A stretch of DNA of 64,000 nucleotides from Spinacia oleracea (GCF_020520425.1 NC_079492.1:68811671-68875670), one strand, 5' to 3'; shown: positions 1-11,295, counted from the first letter of the stretch. Made by a program: numbers and translations. Notes: generated by a model not told the origin, from the sequence alone.

Positions 1-1
1 A

Positions 2-1513
2 CAGATTTGGGAACTACTTCAAGTAACCCACGAAGGAACTAATGAAGTTAAGCGTTCCAAAATTGACCTTTTGATGTCTAAATATGAAAGATTTGAAATG
101 CTTCCAAAAGAAACTATTCAAGAAATGTTCACTAGATTTACTAACATAACCAATGAATTAGTTTCTCTTGGTAGAATCATTCCCACAGATGAACAGGTAA
201 GAAAAATACTAAGAAGCATGCCACAAGATGATCGTTGGAGAACAAAGGTCACTGCACTGTTTGAGACCAAGGACTTCACCAAGTTCAACATTGAACAACT
301 TGCTGGTTCCTTGATGACACACGAATTGCATCTTGGAGCTGCTGTTCCTGAGAGCTCAAGAAGTCGAGGACTTGCTCTAAAGGCTGAGGAACTCGATGAA
401 TCTGAACCAGATGAAGAAGAGGCTGCCATGCTGGTCAGAAGAATGAGAAAGCTCTATAGGAACTTCAAACCAGGAAACCAGAAAGGAAGGAACTTTGCCA
501 AGAAAATCACTAGTTCCAAAACTGAGCAAGGTTGCTTCAAATGTGGAGAAACTGATCATCAAATTCGTGAATGCCCTCTGTGGGAGAACGACAAGACCAG
601 AGGAAAAGGGAAGGAACAGGTCAAAGATCGCTTTAACAAGTCTACCTTCAACAGACCAAACTTCAAGAAGGCCATGATAGCTGCATGGGGCGAAGCAACA
701 GACTCAGAAGACGATGAGGAACAACCAAATGAAGAAACTGCAAATCTCTGCCTTATGGCTAGAACAGAAGGAACTGATCAAGTTCCATCAGAAGAAGTAA
801 GTTCCTCCACTCTTCAATGTCTCTCAAAGTCAAAACTAATTGAACTGTTGCTAGAAACTCTAGATGATTACAAAAAGCTAAGTATATTAAAAGCACAAAG
901 TGATAGAGCCTTGGAACTCAGTAAAGACCACATAAATTATCTGAACAATATTCGATCTGATGTCCAAGGCAGGTTCTTTGAATTACTAGATAAAAATACC
1001 TCTATTAATGAGTCATTCGAAAAAATTAGAAATGAAAACATCCTTCTACAAGTTCAACTCAGTCAATATAAGATGTTTAATCTAAGTTTAGATCCTACAA
1101 AATCCTTGGAGATCAACATGGGAGTTTTTAACATCGACTTAGAAAATTTAAACAAAGATCTGATCACCACAAAGGAACAAAAAGAGAAACTGGAAAGGGA
1201 ACTATCCATGGCCAGGGCACAGAGACAACCACCTAAAGTTCCTCCCAAATGGATTGAGAATGCTCAATCTAAGAGAACAGAAGGATTGGGCTTTAACCAT
1301 AAAACTAGTCATAAGAAAAAGTATGTGGATCTTCCTAGTGTAAAAGTCTGTTTCTCATGTGGAAGTGGAAGTCATATAAGTACTGAGTGTTCCAAGATGA
1401 AGGAACAGGATCAAAGAAACATAAATTATGTAAAGCAAAAATGGGTCAAGAAGTCTGAAGTTATAGTTGAAAAGGAACTCGAGGAAACCCGAGTTCCTGT
1501 AACTAACCTTTGA
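2..1513 (+). CDS. gag: Copia gag polyprotein, 5' partial
   Basis: The frame is open from base 2, so the true start is upstream; the ATG at 71 is internal. The protein begins inside a UBN2/gag-type helical domain ([20 protein letters not shown] region). It has two CCHC zinc knuckles of the CX2CX4HX4C type, near bases 535-580 ([14 protein letters not shown]) and 1350-1395 ([14 protein letters not shown]). A lysine-rich linker and a long glutamate/lysine-rich, probably coiled-coil stretch lie between them. Family knowledge: gag forms the cytoplasmic virus-like particle and its knuckles bind genomic RNA. Two well-separated knuckles are less usual than one. It ends in TGA at 1511-1513, and pol continues in the -1 frame with almost no overlap. 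Confidence 0.9.
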   Translation, partial: QIWELLQVTHEGTNEVKRSKIDLLMSKYERFEMLPKETIQEMFTRFTNITNELVSLGRIIPTDEQVRKILRSMPQDDRWRTKVTALFETKDFTKFNIEQLAGSLMTHELHLGAAVPESSRSRGLALKAEELDESEPDEEEAAMLVRRMRKLYRNFKPGNQKGRNFAKKITSSKTEQGCFKCGETDHQIRECPLWENDKTRGKGKEQVKDRFNKSTFNRPNFKKAMIAAWGEATDSEDDEEQPNEETANLCLMARTEGTDQVPSEEVSSSTLQCLSKSKLIELLLETLDDYKKLSILKAQSDRALELSKDHINYLNNIRSDVQGRFFELLDKNTSINESFEKIRNENILLQVQLSQYKMFNLSLDPTKSLEINMGVFNIDLENLNKDLITTKEQKEKLERELSMARAQRQPPKVPPKWIENAQSKRTEGLGFNHKTSHKKKYVDLPSVKVCFSCGSGSHISTECSKMKEQDQRNINYVKQKWVKKSEVIVEKELEETRVPVTNL

Positions 1514-4500
1514 TCTCTTTACAGATTCTAGTGAAGGGGAACAGCTCGTGGTATCTCGACAGCGGGTGTTCCAAACACATGACAGGAGACAAATCTAAAT
1601 TCCTCTCACTAGAAGCCTACAATGGAGGAACTGTGACCTTTGGAGACAACATGAAAGGAGAAATTGTTGGAATTGGAAAAGTTGGAAGGTCAAGTTCCTA
1701 CGCCATTGAAAATGTATTTTTAGTCGAGGGTTTGATGCACAGTCTACTAAGCATCTCTCAATTCTGTGACAAAGGAAACTCTGTAAGTTTTACTTCTGAA
1801 AACTGTCAAATCATAAACAATAACACTGGGAAGGTTATTTTGGAAGGAACTCGTAAAGGGAACACATATTCTGTGGATCTCAATACAGTTCCCAGGAACA
1901 ATCTAACCTGCCTCAGTGCCCTTGAAGAAAATTCCCTACTATGGCACAGGAGGTTTGGACATGCTAGTTTCTCTCTGCTTGACAAACTAAGATCAAAGGA
2001 ACTGGTTCGAGGACTCCCCTCAATCAAGTTCCTAACTGATAAAGTGTGTGATGCATGTGCAAAAGGCAAGCATGTCCGAAGTTCCTTTAAATCTAAGAAA
2101 TTGGTAAGCACCACAAAACCATTGGAACTCATTCATATGGACTTATGTGGACCAATGAGAATTCAAAGCAGAAGTGGGAAAAAATATGTATTAGTTATTG
2201 TTGATGATTACTCTCGCTTTACTTGGGTCATATTTCTAACAAGCAAGGATGAAACTTTTGATGAGTTTGTTACATTTTCAAAGAAAATCCAGAAAACCAC
2301 AGGTCACCAACTGATCCATATAAGATCAGATCATGGAACAGAATTTGAAAATTACAAATTCGATGAATACTGCAAGGAACAAGGTATGGACCACAATTTC
2401 TCAGCTCCCAGAACTCCACAACAAAATGGAGTTGTTGAGAGGAAAAATAGAACCTTAGAGGACATGGCAAGAACCATGCTAATAGCCAGTACCCTGCCTA
2501 GGAACTTCTGGGCTGAAGCAGTCAATACTGCTTGTCACATTATAAATAGAGTTATGATTCGAGCAATCCTAAACAAAACCCCCTATGAGCTACTAAAAGG
2601 TATAAAACCCAACATCTCTTACTTTAGAGCCTTTGGCAGCAAATGTTTTGTCCACAACAATGGAAAAAGGAACTTGGGGAAGTTTGATGAAAGAAGCGAT
2701 GAGGCAGTGTTCCTAGGATATGCCTTAAATAGCAAGGCTTATAGAGTTTATAACAAAAGATCTATGTGTGTTGAGGAAAGTGTACATATAATATTTGATG
2801 AATCTAACAAAACTGACATAGTACAGGAACAAGAATTTTTCGAGATTGGTTTATCTCGTGCTGCAGAAAATGATGAGGAATTCCAACCAAGCAAACACAC
2901 AGCCAGAGGAACTGCTCAACAAAATCAAGAAGTTCCCGTACTAGAGGAACAAGCAGAAAACCAAGAAGATCCAGAAACAACACCAGAGGAACCCCACAAT
3001 GACCAACAGGGAACTCAGGTCATAGAAGGAACTGACGAAAATGCCACAACACCAGTAGCTCAATTTCAACCTAAACCTTGGAAGCATCAAAAGTCCCACC
3101 CAATGGAACTCATTGTGAGTGACATCAGAAAAGGAACTCAGACAAGGTCACAACTAAGGAACTTTTGCGCATTCCACGCGTTCCTCTCCATATTTGAGCC
3201 AAGAAATCACTCTGAGGCTGTGGAAGACGCTGACTGGATCATTGCCATGCAAGAAGAATTAAATGAATTCAAAAGAAACAAGGTATGGCACTTGGAACCC
3301 AAACCAAAGCACCAGAAGGTGATAGGGCTGAAATGGGTGTTCCGGAACAAGAAAGATGAACATGCAACAATCATAAGGAACAAAGCAAGGTTAGTGGTCA
3401 AAGGTTATAACCAACAGGAAGGTATTGACTTTGAAGAAACGTTTGCACCTGTTGCTAGATTAGAAGCCATTAGAATCTTAATTGCTTTTGCTGCTTTCAT
3501 GGGTTTTAAACTTTATCAAATGGATGTTAAATGTGCTTTCTTAAACGGTTTCTTAGAGGAAGATGTTTATGTGGAACAGCCCCCTGGATTTGAAAATCCC
3601 GAATTTCCAAATCATATTTACAAATTAGATAAGGCTCTCTATGGACTAAAACAAGCCCCTAGATCTTGGTACGAGAGATTATCAAAGTTCCTCCTTCAAA
3701 ATGATTTTAAAAGAGGTAGAATAGACAAAACCTTATTCTTAAAATCTAGAGGAACTGACTTGTTAGTAGTTCAAATTTATGTTGATGATATATTATTTGG
3801 AGCAACTAATGAAAATTTGTGCAAGGATTTTGCAAGCTTGATGAGCAGTGAATTTGAAATGAGTATGATGGGGGAACTCAATTTCTTCCTTGGTTTACAA
3901 ATCAAGCAAACCGAGGAGGGAATCATGATACACCAACAAAAGTATGTGAAGGAACTCCTAAAGAAATATGAGCTAGAATCAGCCAAAGTAAATCACACTC
4001 CCATGGGAACTGCTACCAGATTAGACACTGATCCAAATGGGAAAAGTGTGAATCAAACGAAATACAGAGGTATGATTGGATCACTATTATATTTAACGGC
4101 CAGTAGACCTGACATTTCTTTTAGTGTAGGACTATGTGCAAGATTTCAATCGAATCCAAAGGAGTCCCATCTAACTGCGGTGAAAAGAATACTAAGATAT
4201 CTCAAAGGAACTGATGACCTATGCCTATACTATCCAAGAAGTGGATCTTTCGAGCTAAGAGGATATGCGGATGCTGATTATGCAGGTGACTTAGTGAATA
4301 GAAAAAGCACATCAGGTATGGTACAGTTCCTAGGTCCATGCATGGTTTCTTGGGGTTCCAAGAAACAGAACACTGTTGCTCTATCCACAGCTGAAGCTGA
4401 GTATGTAGCTGCTGCAGCTTGTTGCTCACAAATTCTATGGATAAAACAACAGCTAAGAGATTTTGGTATTATCTATGATTGTGTTCCTATCTATTGTGAT

Positions 4501-4722
4501 AACACTAGTGCTATTTGTATTTCAAAAGATCCAGTTCATCATTCCCGAGTCAAACACATCCACATTAGACACCATTTCCTTAAAGATAATGTTGAGAAAG
4601 GTTTGATCAAATTAGATTTTTGCCAAACTGATCACCAAATTGCTGATATTTTAACTAAGCCTTTGAACAGAGAGAAACATGAGAAAATGAGAATGGAACT
4701 CGGAATGATCAAGCTAAGGTAA
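1510..4722 (+). CDS. pol: Copia pol polyprotein (protease, integrase, reverse transcriptase, RNase H)
   Basis: The frame has no internal stop over about 1070 codons. In order it shows an aspartic protease with the DSG motif ([14 protein letters not shown], about base 1550-1590); a GAG-pre-integrase HHCC region (LLWHRRFGH to CDACAKGKH); an integrase core with D at about 2142, D in SDHGTEFE at about 2325 and E in NGVVERKNR at about 2440; reverse transcriptase with [10 protein letters not shown] and the catalytic IYVDDILFG at about 3775-3800; and RNase H ending near [11 protein letters not shown]. No ATG starts this frame: upstream it closes at a TAA at 1504-1506. Expression must therefore come from -1 frameshifting near 1508-1511 or from removal of an intron; CTCTTTACAG at 1516-1525 resembles an acceptor. 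All catalytic motifs are intact. Confidence 0.93.
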   Translation: MISLQILVKGNSSWYLDSGCSKHMTGDKSKFLSLEAYNGGTVTFGDNMKGEIVGIGKVGRSSSYAIENVFLVEGLMHSLLSISQFCDKGNSVSFTSENCQIINNNTGKVILEGTRKGNTYSVDLNTVPRNNLTCLSALEENSLLWHRRFGHASFSLLDKLRSKELVRGLPSIKFLTDKVCDACAKGKHVRSSFKSKKLVSTTKPLELIHMDLCGPMRIQSRSGKKYVLVIVDDYSRFTWVIFLTSKDETFDEFVTFSKKIQKTTGHQLIHIRSDHGTEFENYKFDEYCKEQGMDHNFSAPRTPQQNGVVERKNRTLEDMARTMLIASTLPRNFWAEAVNTACHIINRVMIRAILNKTPYELLKGIKPNISYFRAFGSKCFVHNNGKRNLGKFDERSDEAVFLGYALNSKAYRVYNKRSMCVEESVHIIFDESNKTDIVQEQEFFEIGLSRAAENDEEFQPSKHTARGTAQQNQEVPVLEEQAENQEDPETTPEEPHNDQQGTQVIEGTDENATTPVAQFQPKPWKHQKSHPMELIVSDIRKGTQTRSQLRNFCAFHAFLSIFEPRNHSEAVEDADWIIAMQEELNEFKRNKVWHLEPKPKHQKVIGLKWVFRNKKDEHATIIRNKARLVVKGYNQQEGIDFEETFAPVARLEAIRILIAFAAFMGFKLYQMDVKCAFLNGFLEEDVYVEQPPGFENPEFPNHIYKLDKALYGLKQAPRSWYERLSKFLLQNDFKRGRIDKTLFLKSRGTDLLVVQIYVDDILFGATNENLCKDFASLMSSEFEMSMMGELNFFLGLQIKQTEEGIMIHQQKYVKELLKKYELESAKVNHTPMGTATRLDTDPNGKSVNQTKYRGMIGSLLYLTASRPDISFSVGLCARFQSNPKESHLTAVKRILRYLKGTDDLCLYYPRSGSFELRGYADADYAGDLVNRKSTSGMVQFLGPCMVSWGSKKQNTVALSTAEAEYVAAAACCSQILWIKQQLRDFGIIYDCVPIYCDNTSAICISKDPVHHSRVKHIHIRHHFLKDNVEKGLIKLDFCQTDHQIADILTKPLNREKHEKMRMELGMIKLR

Positions 4723-5062
4723 TTGCCAAATTGAAATTCCTCTAAGGCAAAAGCAAAAATCATGGTACATATAGACTATTACAAACACAAAATCTTGTGT
4801 GCAAACATAGTTGAAGCTTACCATCGTGGCAAATTCACTCACACTCCAAATGAGCAAGGTAAGCAGTTCCTTTCAAACTAGTTAAGTCAGAGATACGAAA
4901 TCAAGCAAGTCAAAGTCAAACACAATTTTTTTTTACATTTTCCTTTTATTTTTATCTATTTATTTTTTAAAATTCAAAACCGAATACCCATATTCAAAGA
5001 ATGTTTGGAACGGTTCCATTGGCAATAAATAGGAGAAACTCTTCCCTTTCCACATTCAATCC
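4723..5062 (+). other. spacer between pol and ORF3
   Basis: These 340 bases hold no ORF of note. There is a T-rich tract (about 4927-4970) followed by AATAAATA at 5024-5031, which could serve as a TATA-like element for a subgenomic ORF3 transcript. A near-palindrome GGAACGGTTCC lies at about 5007-5017. The promoter reading is inference only. Confidence 0.4.
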
Positions 5063-6820
5063 ATGCAACCCCCTTTCTCTCTCTCCCACACGCCTTCTCC
5101 ACTGACATCACCTCTCCTTTCACCTATAAAAACCTCCACCATGGTTCTCACAAGCAACAACGCTGATCTCACATCCCTCAAACGAAAGAGAAACCCTTCA
5201 TCTCCAGTTCCCATGGATACCTCACCCATTCAATCGCCAATTCCTCTTCGATCCCACAATCCAATGCTCGCAATCACTCAGGGGGAACAAACCGACACTG
5301 ACATCGAAATGAAATCCCCAATCTCAAACCCTAGATCCTCCACAAGAAAATCCAAAAAACGACGAGTGGAAGCTTCTGGTGAAAACATCGAGGAAACAGA
5401 GGAGAATGCACAAACTCAGGGGGAAGCAAAAGGGTCCAAGAAACTCACTGCAAAGGAAAACAACCTGGTCGAGGGGTTCGCAATCAACTCAACATGGTGT
5501 GAAGCCACGAAATTTAAAGAGTTGATGGAAATCCTTGAACAACAAAAATGGGTAAGTCTGTTGAGTACCTATGCCAAATCCCCCTTAATTCCTGAAGCTA
5601 TGAAAGAATTCTGCAAGAACTTTGCATGTGTTGATAATGTATGTTCAAGTAAAGTGAATGGAACTCGCATCGAATTTGATGCCTCTTATCTGGAACAGCT
5701 GTTTGGTACACCCAATAGGGGTTTTGATATGTGGCTCAAAGGTCAAATCACAGTGACCATAGATAATGTAGATGAGAAAGATATAGTTGGTTCCATTGGA
5801 GGAGATTCTAAAGTATCCACCTCCACCTCACACAACTGCTTTTCACCTCTTCAAAAATTACTGTTTAATATTGTGTGGAGAGGTGTAGTTCCTCGAACTC
5901 AGAAAAGGAACATAGCAAGTCTGTTTGATGCATGTCTCATGTATTGTCTTGAAAGGAAAATTCCCATAAACTTTCCTGCAATCATGATCAAACACTTATC
6001 CACCTGTATCCCCAAATTCAAAATTCCATACTCCTCCCTTCTTACAGAAATCTTCAAAAGCTTCTCAGTTGACCTTAGCCCATACTTTGTGATTCCCTTA
6101 AAATCCACCCAAATCCTTCAACTTGAAATGCTCCATCTATTAAATCTTAAAGTGGTTCAGGGTAAAGTCATTAGGGCTGGAAAGGAAGAGAAACAAGATG
6201 AGGAAGATCAGGAAGGAACTGTAGTTAAAGAAGAAGTGGAGGAGGAGGAGGAACTCGAACAAATAGAGGTCCCTTTATCTCGAGGGAACAGGAAGAGTGT
6301 AGGAAAAAGAAAGAGCTTGAGGGTGGCAATGAAGGAGAACAAGAAAAGAGGGCCTGTCTTCATGGAAATAAATGAGGAAGGGGATGTCAAGGAGATGCCC
6401 ATAGAGGAGGATGCTGTTCCACTGAATCAAGAGGAACTGCCTGAAACTGTTGGGCCAAGAAAAAGGACACCCAGATCCTCCAAAAAGTCCAAAGCTCGTC
6501 GTGTTCCATCTGAGCAGGAACATGTTCAAGATCATGGGGGTGCCTGGAACACAAAGGATGATCAGATATTGGAGCTGAAGGCAACAGTTGCTCGTCTGGT
6601 GGAACTACAGGAGGGAACAGATCACAGAATCAGCTCAATGCAGGCCCACATAGGTGCATTGGTTACAAGTGTCAAGACTCTCCAAAACAATCTTCACCAC
6701 TACTCAGAACAAGCCAATACAACTCGTGCCACAATCCTCACCAAGATCAACAATCTGGAATCTTTTGAGGAGACTGTGATAGAAGAAACTGCTGGTTCTG
6801 GTTCCCCATCCCAAGCCTAA
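5063..6820 (+). CDS. extra ORF3 in the Sirevirus envelope-like position
   Basis: A 585-codon open frame in the same sense as pol, where Sireviruses often carry an envelope-like ORF. The ATG at 5063 is in weak context; the ATG at 5141 (CCACCATGG) has an excellent plant/Kozak context and may be the real start. I see no signal peptide or membrane segment. Instead the N-terminal part has basic clusters that look like nuclear localisation signals (KRKRNP, RKSKKRRVE). The centre (about residues 140-360) is globular and resembles the plant retrotransposon domain annotated as putative plant transposon protein. An acidic/basic low-complexity linker with a second basic cluster (RKRTPRSSKKSKARR) follows, and the C-terminus is a predicted coiled coil. 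An intracellular, possibly nuclear role fits better than an envelope. No function is established. Confidence 0.75.
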   Translation: MQPPFSLSHTPSPLTSPLLSPIKTSTMVLTSNNADLTSLKRKRNPSSPVPMDTSPIQSPIPLRSHNPMLAITQGEQTDTDIEMKSPISNPRSSTRKSKKRRVEASGENIEETEENAQTQGEAKGSKKLTAKENNLVEGFAINSTWCEATKFKELMEILEQQKWVSLLSTYAKSPLIPEAMKEFCKNFACVDNVCSSKVNGTRIEFDASYLEQLFGTPNRGFDMWLKGQITVTIDNVDEKDIVGSIGGDSKVSTSTSHNCFSPLQKLLFNIVWRGVVPRTQKRNIASLFDACLMYCLERKIPINFPAIMIKHLSTCIPKFKIPYSSLLTEIFKSFSVDLSPYFVIPLKSTQILQLEMLHLLNLKVVQGKVIRAGKEEKQDEEDQEGTVVKEEVEEEEELEQIEVPLSRGNRKSVGKRKSLRVAMKENKKRGPVFMEINEEGDVKEMPIEEDAVPLNQEELPETVGPRKRTPRSSKKSKARRVPSEQEHVQDHGGAWNTKDDQILELKATVARLVELQEGTDHRISSMQAHIGALVTSVKTLQNNLHHYSEQANTTRATILTKINNLESFEETVIEETAGSGSPSQA

Positions 6821-7322
6821 ATCACCCTATCCCATGTTTCTTTTATCTTTTGCCATGGAACAATCTTTTTAATTTGCTTTTGGTCTGTATAATTTTCAAA
6901 CTTGGGTATTTGTTCCATCTTATTTTGACTTGCTTGGTTACACATATCTGTGCTTTCTAGTTTTGATCATTACTGCTTGCTTTCAATTTATTGTATGAGT
7001 TGGCTTAATACTTTGAGGCTAGCTTAACTTGCCAAACGTTGATCGTGGGGCACTGTGTTTGGAATGGCTATATTTCGTGCTATGCTTTTTGTTGATGTCA
7101 ACAGGGGGAAGTCAAGGGTGCAAACTTCCAAGGCACACTCAATCCCAGTTCCTGCATCAATCTCTCTGAATCTCTCTGTAAGTTTATTTTTCTTTCTTTC
7201 TTTCTTCTCTTTAATCTTTCTTTTTTGTTTTTCAATTTTTATGTTCTGTTTCACAATAGTCTGTATAAGTTCCTGTTTGTACTTACTCTCTTTGTAAAAA
7301 GTTTGCAAGTGTTGTCATCACC
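6821..7322 (+). other. 3' untranslated region of the Copia element
   Basis: Non-coding, T-rich, with pyrimidine runs (about 7190-7250). The short frames here are low-complexity and I do not support them as genes. Confidence 0.6.
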
Positions 7323-7337
7323 AAAAAGGGGGAATAT
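7323..7337 (+). promoter_or_regulatory. polypurine tract
   Basis: AAAAAGGGGGAA sits immediately before the 3' LTR, the place of the plus-strand primer in LTR retrotransposons. Confidence 0.75.
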
Positions 7338-8627
7338 TGTTGTTCCTAAGTTTTGGTTGATGACACACACATATTGCAAACTTCCTGATTATGGTTGCTA
7401 AATGACTTCAGACAGGTAAATGCCCAAGTTTCTATTAGGATAGGAACTTGAATCAGATGGTGAAGTTCCTGATGTACACTTGGAACAGTCACTGGAGTTC
7501 CAGAGCTGGAAGTTGTATCTATTCCAGTTTGAGGTCACAAGAGGAGCAACACAGTTACATATCAAGAGTTCCGAATACTCACAAGAACTATTACAGACTC
7601 ATGGCCACGAGTTCCTTTGAGAGACACAGAGGAACTCATCACTGTTTCTGAGCTGGAACGTCTGAAGCTTCTGAGTTGCAAGTTCCAGACAAAAGGAAGA
7701 CATAAAAGTCTAGGTAGTCTACTGTACTTAGAATTTTATGTAAATATTAATTTTGCAAAAGATATATAGGGTACTCAAGGAACTTGTGATTTAATTAGGT
7801 CATTTATTTTACTAGAAGAAATTTTTATGAAAACATGTAATTAAATAAAAATAAGTTTTTATTATAAAATAGATTTACGTTTTATGTTATTTTATCAAAA
7901 CTTATTTTCCTAAAAATTTGCCACAGTTTTTGTAAACAAATAAAATCTGTTGAAGAAAATCTTTTAGGGTTTGATTGAGTCAAACCACTAACTGCCTTGT
8001 TGCTGAAACGTGGGAAGTGGTCTTCCCCTTGTTCCTCAAGTCAAGGGACGTGAAGAACAAAGCATTGGCAGTTGGCAGTTGAGGCTTTGAAGGGAACTAA
8101 CCCTAGGGATAAACCTATAAAAGGGCAAGTATGTTTTCTGGAAAATTACACAAACATTCTAAGAGTTCTTGCTTTCCTAAAAACGTATTGCCAAAGATTT
8201 TCTAAAAACAGTTTGTGTCCTAGTTATTTCAAAGTTCCTAAGTGCCTATATCCACTCAAAAGCATCATTAATATCTAGAGTTACCCAAACACGAATTGTA
8301 TTTGGTATTAGTAAGGATAGAGTTATCTTGTTGAGACTTAGAGTTTAAGTCTGAGAGAGAGAAGTGAAAGAGCTGTAATCAGAGTAGATTACTGTGAGGA
8401 ACACAAGTTTGAGAGGAACTTGTGTTGGAGAGATTATTGTAATCGAGGCATTACTATAATAAAAGAATTCTCTTCTTGATTAGTGTCAAGAAGTTTTCAC
8501 AATTGTTGTTATTGTCTTCTCTATTCTCAGTTCCTTGATTGTTTCTTAAGTTCCAAAAGAAACTTTATCAAAGTTCTAATTACAATTCACCCCCCCCCCT
8601 CTTGTGCGTGTTCCTACTGGAATAACA
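7338..8627 (+). repeat. 3' LTR of the Sirevirus-like element
   Basis: The LTR begins TGTTGTTCCTAAG just after the polypurine tract and ends in AATAACA, giving TG..CA ends and a length of about 1290 bp. A C-run followed by CTCTTGTG near 8590-8608 is typical of the end of Sirevirus LTRs. A TATA box, TATAAAAG, lies at 8116-8123. The other LTR is outside the window, so the right end rests on the CA terminus and not on a target duplication. Confidence 0.8.
8116..8123 (+). promoter_or_regulatory. LTR TATA box
   Basis: TATAAAAG in the context CCTATAAAAGGGC, about 780 bp into the LTR. It is the best core-promoter candidate; transcription would start about 30 bp downstream. Confidence 0.6.
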
Positions 8628-9172
8628 GTTGATGTTTATAAGAAAAGTGCTTGAAGATCTTGTCGCCAAAGATGTGCCTTCAAAATAATATGAAGAAGTA
8701 TGTGGTATGTTAGTTACAGTTGGTATTTCGAAAAGCATGACAAAGAGTTATTACCTTGTTATAAAACATGAATCTAAGGTATCTTGATTTTCCATGTTAG
8801 AGCCCATTGAGGATGGTATTCACCATATATACATAAAGTTACACAAGATGTTGTGTGTTAGGATACTATAATATTCAAGAACACAAATTCCAATACAAAT
8901 ATTATAACAAATGTACAAATGTAAGGTGGATAATTTGATTTTACCATAATAAGACATGAATCTATTGGGTAGGTTGTCATTATATTCTCTATTCTATATG
9001 TGTGGAGGGTATTTTAGTAATCCAATAGGGACACCAAAAGTGTATTTACTAAAATAACCTCACCTCTTCACTTATATAATAGAGATATACTTGTACTAGC
9101 ATTAGTTGTACATTGTAAGGTACATCCGGCTTTGTGATGAACATATCCTCTCCATGTAATTGTGGAATATAA
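8628..9172. other. intergenic, no gene seen
   Basis: AT-rich DNA between the LTR end and the MITE. Only short broken frames occur and there is no recognisable repeat. Confidence 0.5.
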
Positions 9173-9181
9173 AATTTAAAA

Positions 9182-9543
9182 GGAAAAATTGATATTATCG
9201 GTCCCAACTATGGCCGATTTACTTTAAAAGGTCCCAACTTTTGATTATGTCAGGGTGGTCCCAACTATAGAGAGTGTTTTCCAAAAATGGTCCCTTAGTT
9301 AAAATTAAGTGCTAAATAACTTAATTAACACTCATATCTCTCGTGCAATAATCATATTTTTTAATTAAATGAAGTAAATGGAACAGTATGATATGCTTAA
9401 ATCAACTTAATTAATAGTTTAATAAACCAAAGGACCATTCTTGGAAAACACACCTTAAAGTTGAGACCACTCTAGAATAATCAAAAGTTGGGACCTTTAA
9501 AAGTTAAACGGCCATAGTTGGAACTGTCAATATCAATTTTTCC
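9182..9543. mobile_element. Mutator-type MITE with 9-bp target duplication
   Basis: A 362-bp element whose ends are long imperfect inverted repeats: the left end GGAAAAATTGATATT matches the reverse complement of the right end exactly over 15 bases, and similarity continues through the GGTCCCAACTATGGCC-like region. The subterminal parts also pair, so the whole element can fold back. It is flanked by a perfect 9-bp direct repeat, AATTTAAAA, at 9173-9181 and 9544-9552. Nine-base duplications point to the Mutator superfamily. No coding capacity. Confidence 0.9.
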
Positions 9544-9552
9544 AATTTAAAA

Positions 9553-9745
9553 TACAAACTTTTATATAAAACGGTTTTACATAAAAGACCGCTAGTAGGT
9601 GAATTAATGTTAATATAATGGGGAAAATAAATAACACACCTGCCAACTTGAATAATAATAAGACATAAATGTCATGAAAAAGAGAAGTACTACACATGCC
9701 AAATTATATATTAAGCGGAGCAATTCAGATATATGCAATATCAAA
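9553..9745. other. spacer, probably the 3' end region of the Helitron
   Basis: No ORF. The Helitron 3' terminus (CTRR after a hairpin, here on the minus strand) should lie here, but I could not find a convincing one. Confidence 0.3.
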
Positions 9746-11240
9746 CTAAGTAGTTTTTGCAAGCGTTAATATTTCTTTGTATACCATATTTCTTGTGCAG
9801 CCATTGTTAGAGTTGTCTTCATTTGGAATAGCAAGAACTTTGATGTTCTCGGAGGTTTTGACCCGTGATAGTGCGACATATAATTGTCCATGCGAAAAAA
9901 CTGGTTGGGGAAGATAAATACCAGCATAATCTATTGTTTGTCCTTGTGCCTTATTTATAGTCATTGCAAAGCATAACCTAATAGGGAATTGTCTTCTTGT
10001 AAAAGGAATAGAATATTTGTCATTTTCACTGGGTTTTAGAGGAATTCTGGGAGAAAAAATCTTTTCCCACGTTGAGGTCCAATTGCTATTTCAGCATCAA
10101 TTTCATTTTTCGAGAATTGGCGACAAATCAATCGTGTACCGTTACATAAGCCATCTGAAGGGTCGATATTTCTTAGCAGCATGATTGGGCAGTTTTGTTT
10201 CAAGGTTAGTATGTGAGGGGGAAGTCCATTCGGTGTTAAACTATTTAAAAAATCTTCATGATTTCCTTGTTCATTTGAATCTATTGTTTCGATCATCAAA
10301 ACTATGATATGTAAATGACTCTCCTTGGAATCTATTAATGAGCAAATCATTTATGTGGTCAACTTCGTTATTTTTCGGGGTTAGTATAGCTCGATTTATT
10401 AATAGCTCGGGAGTAAAGGCAAGATTTTCTAAATTTGGAAATACATGTTCGATCAATTGATTTAAAGAGGTTGTTTCATCTTCGAAGGGCACAACCATAG
10501 AAGAAGGAAGTTTGATCATATCATCATACACAGGTTTTTCTTCACCGTTACCAAACTTTAATAAATACTCACTGAAATAGGGGTCTAATATAGCTCTCAT
10601 ATTTTCTGTTAGGCTTATTTTTTGTAGAGTGTGCCATACTTTAGATCTGACTATGCTTGCTTCTATTAGTTCTTCTTTTGATGCTTTAGGGATTACAGGA
10701 AGTACTTGATGGAAGTCGCCACTAAATATTACAACTTTCCCTCCAAAAGGATGAGTGGAATCATTTATGTATTGTAATACTTGATCTAGAGTTTCTATTG
10801 TTTTTTTGTTGCCATTGTAGCCTCATCCCATATGATGACTTTTGCAGCACGTAATAATTTTCCAAGTCCTTTTTGTTTGCTTATGTTGCAAGAACTGTTT
10901 TCATCTATATTGATAGGTGTTTTAAATCTAGAGTGTGGTGTTCTAGCAAACGGAAGATTAGACGCCGCCACCCCAGAAGTTGCGGTAGGCAGTGCTATTA
11001 AACCTCTTGATCTCACAGCAGCAAGAATTGCTACGTACAAATATGTTTTCCCAGTTCCACCGGGCCCATCTATGAAAAAAGCACCAGGTATGTTTAAAAA
11101 TATATGTTTTGTTATGATATCAAACGCTTGTTTTTGTTCTTTTTTAAGTTTTGTTATCGTTAAGAGATCTTCTTCTTCTGGTATATATGTAGTTCATCCT
11201 CTTTTTCATTGCACGTTTCTTCTTCGTTACAAATGTTGAT
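9746..11240 (-). pseudogene. Helitron helicase domain (Pif1-like), broken
   Basis: On the minus strand from about 11075 the Walker A motif GPGGTGKTY is clear, followed by LPTATSGVAA (motif Ia type) and the Walker B-like VIIWDEATM near 10815-10830. At about 10800-10807 an A-run of seven shifts the frame and makes an early stop, and the homologous reading resumes in another frame (10271-10600 then 10036-10350). The C-terminal helicase motif VI is present near 9890-9965 (TINKAQGQTIDYAGIY and YVALSRVKT). Family role: ATP-driven unwinding during rolling-circle transposition. At least two frameshifts make it a pseudogene. Confidence 0.88.
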
Positions 11241-11295
11241 ATCATGATCTACAAATTTATAGTCTGATAATTCGTTAACCATAGACTCTAATATA

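Larger units (their letters stand above)
1..8627 (+). mobile_element. Sirevirus-like Ty1/copia LTR retrotransposon (left end outside window)
   Basis: The order gag, pol (protease-integrase-RT-RNase H), an extra ORF, a polypurine tract and an LTR of about 1.29 kb is the Sirevirus (SIRE/Maximus) layout of Copia elements. Integrase lies before reverse transcriptase, which defines Copia. The 5' LTR, primer binding site and start of gag are left of the window, so target duplication and age cannot be read. All three ORFs are open, so this copy could be recent. The words GGAAC and GTTCC recur far above chance along the whole element; see the findings. Confidence 0.93.

Noticed and set aside
5899..6584. 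Minus-strand frames opposite ORF3
   Set aside because: Codon shadows of the plus-strand ORF, with no promoter or domain.
7024..7308. 80-94 codon frames on both strands near the Copia polypurine tract
   Set aside because: They come from a pyrimidine-rich stretch of the 3' UTR and are low complexity.
9591..9600. CTAG as the 3' end of the large Helitron
   Set aside because: No GC hairpin at the right distance on the minus-strand side.
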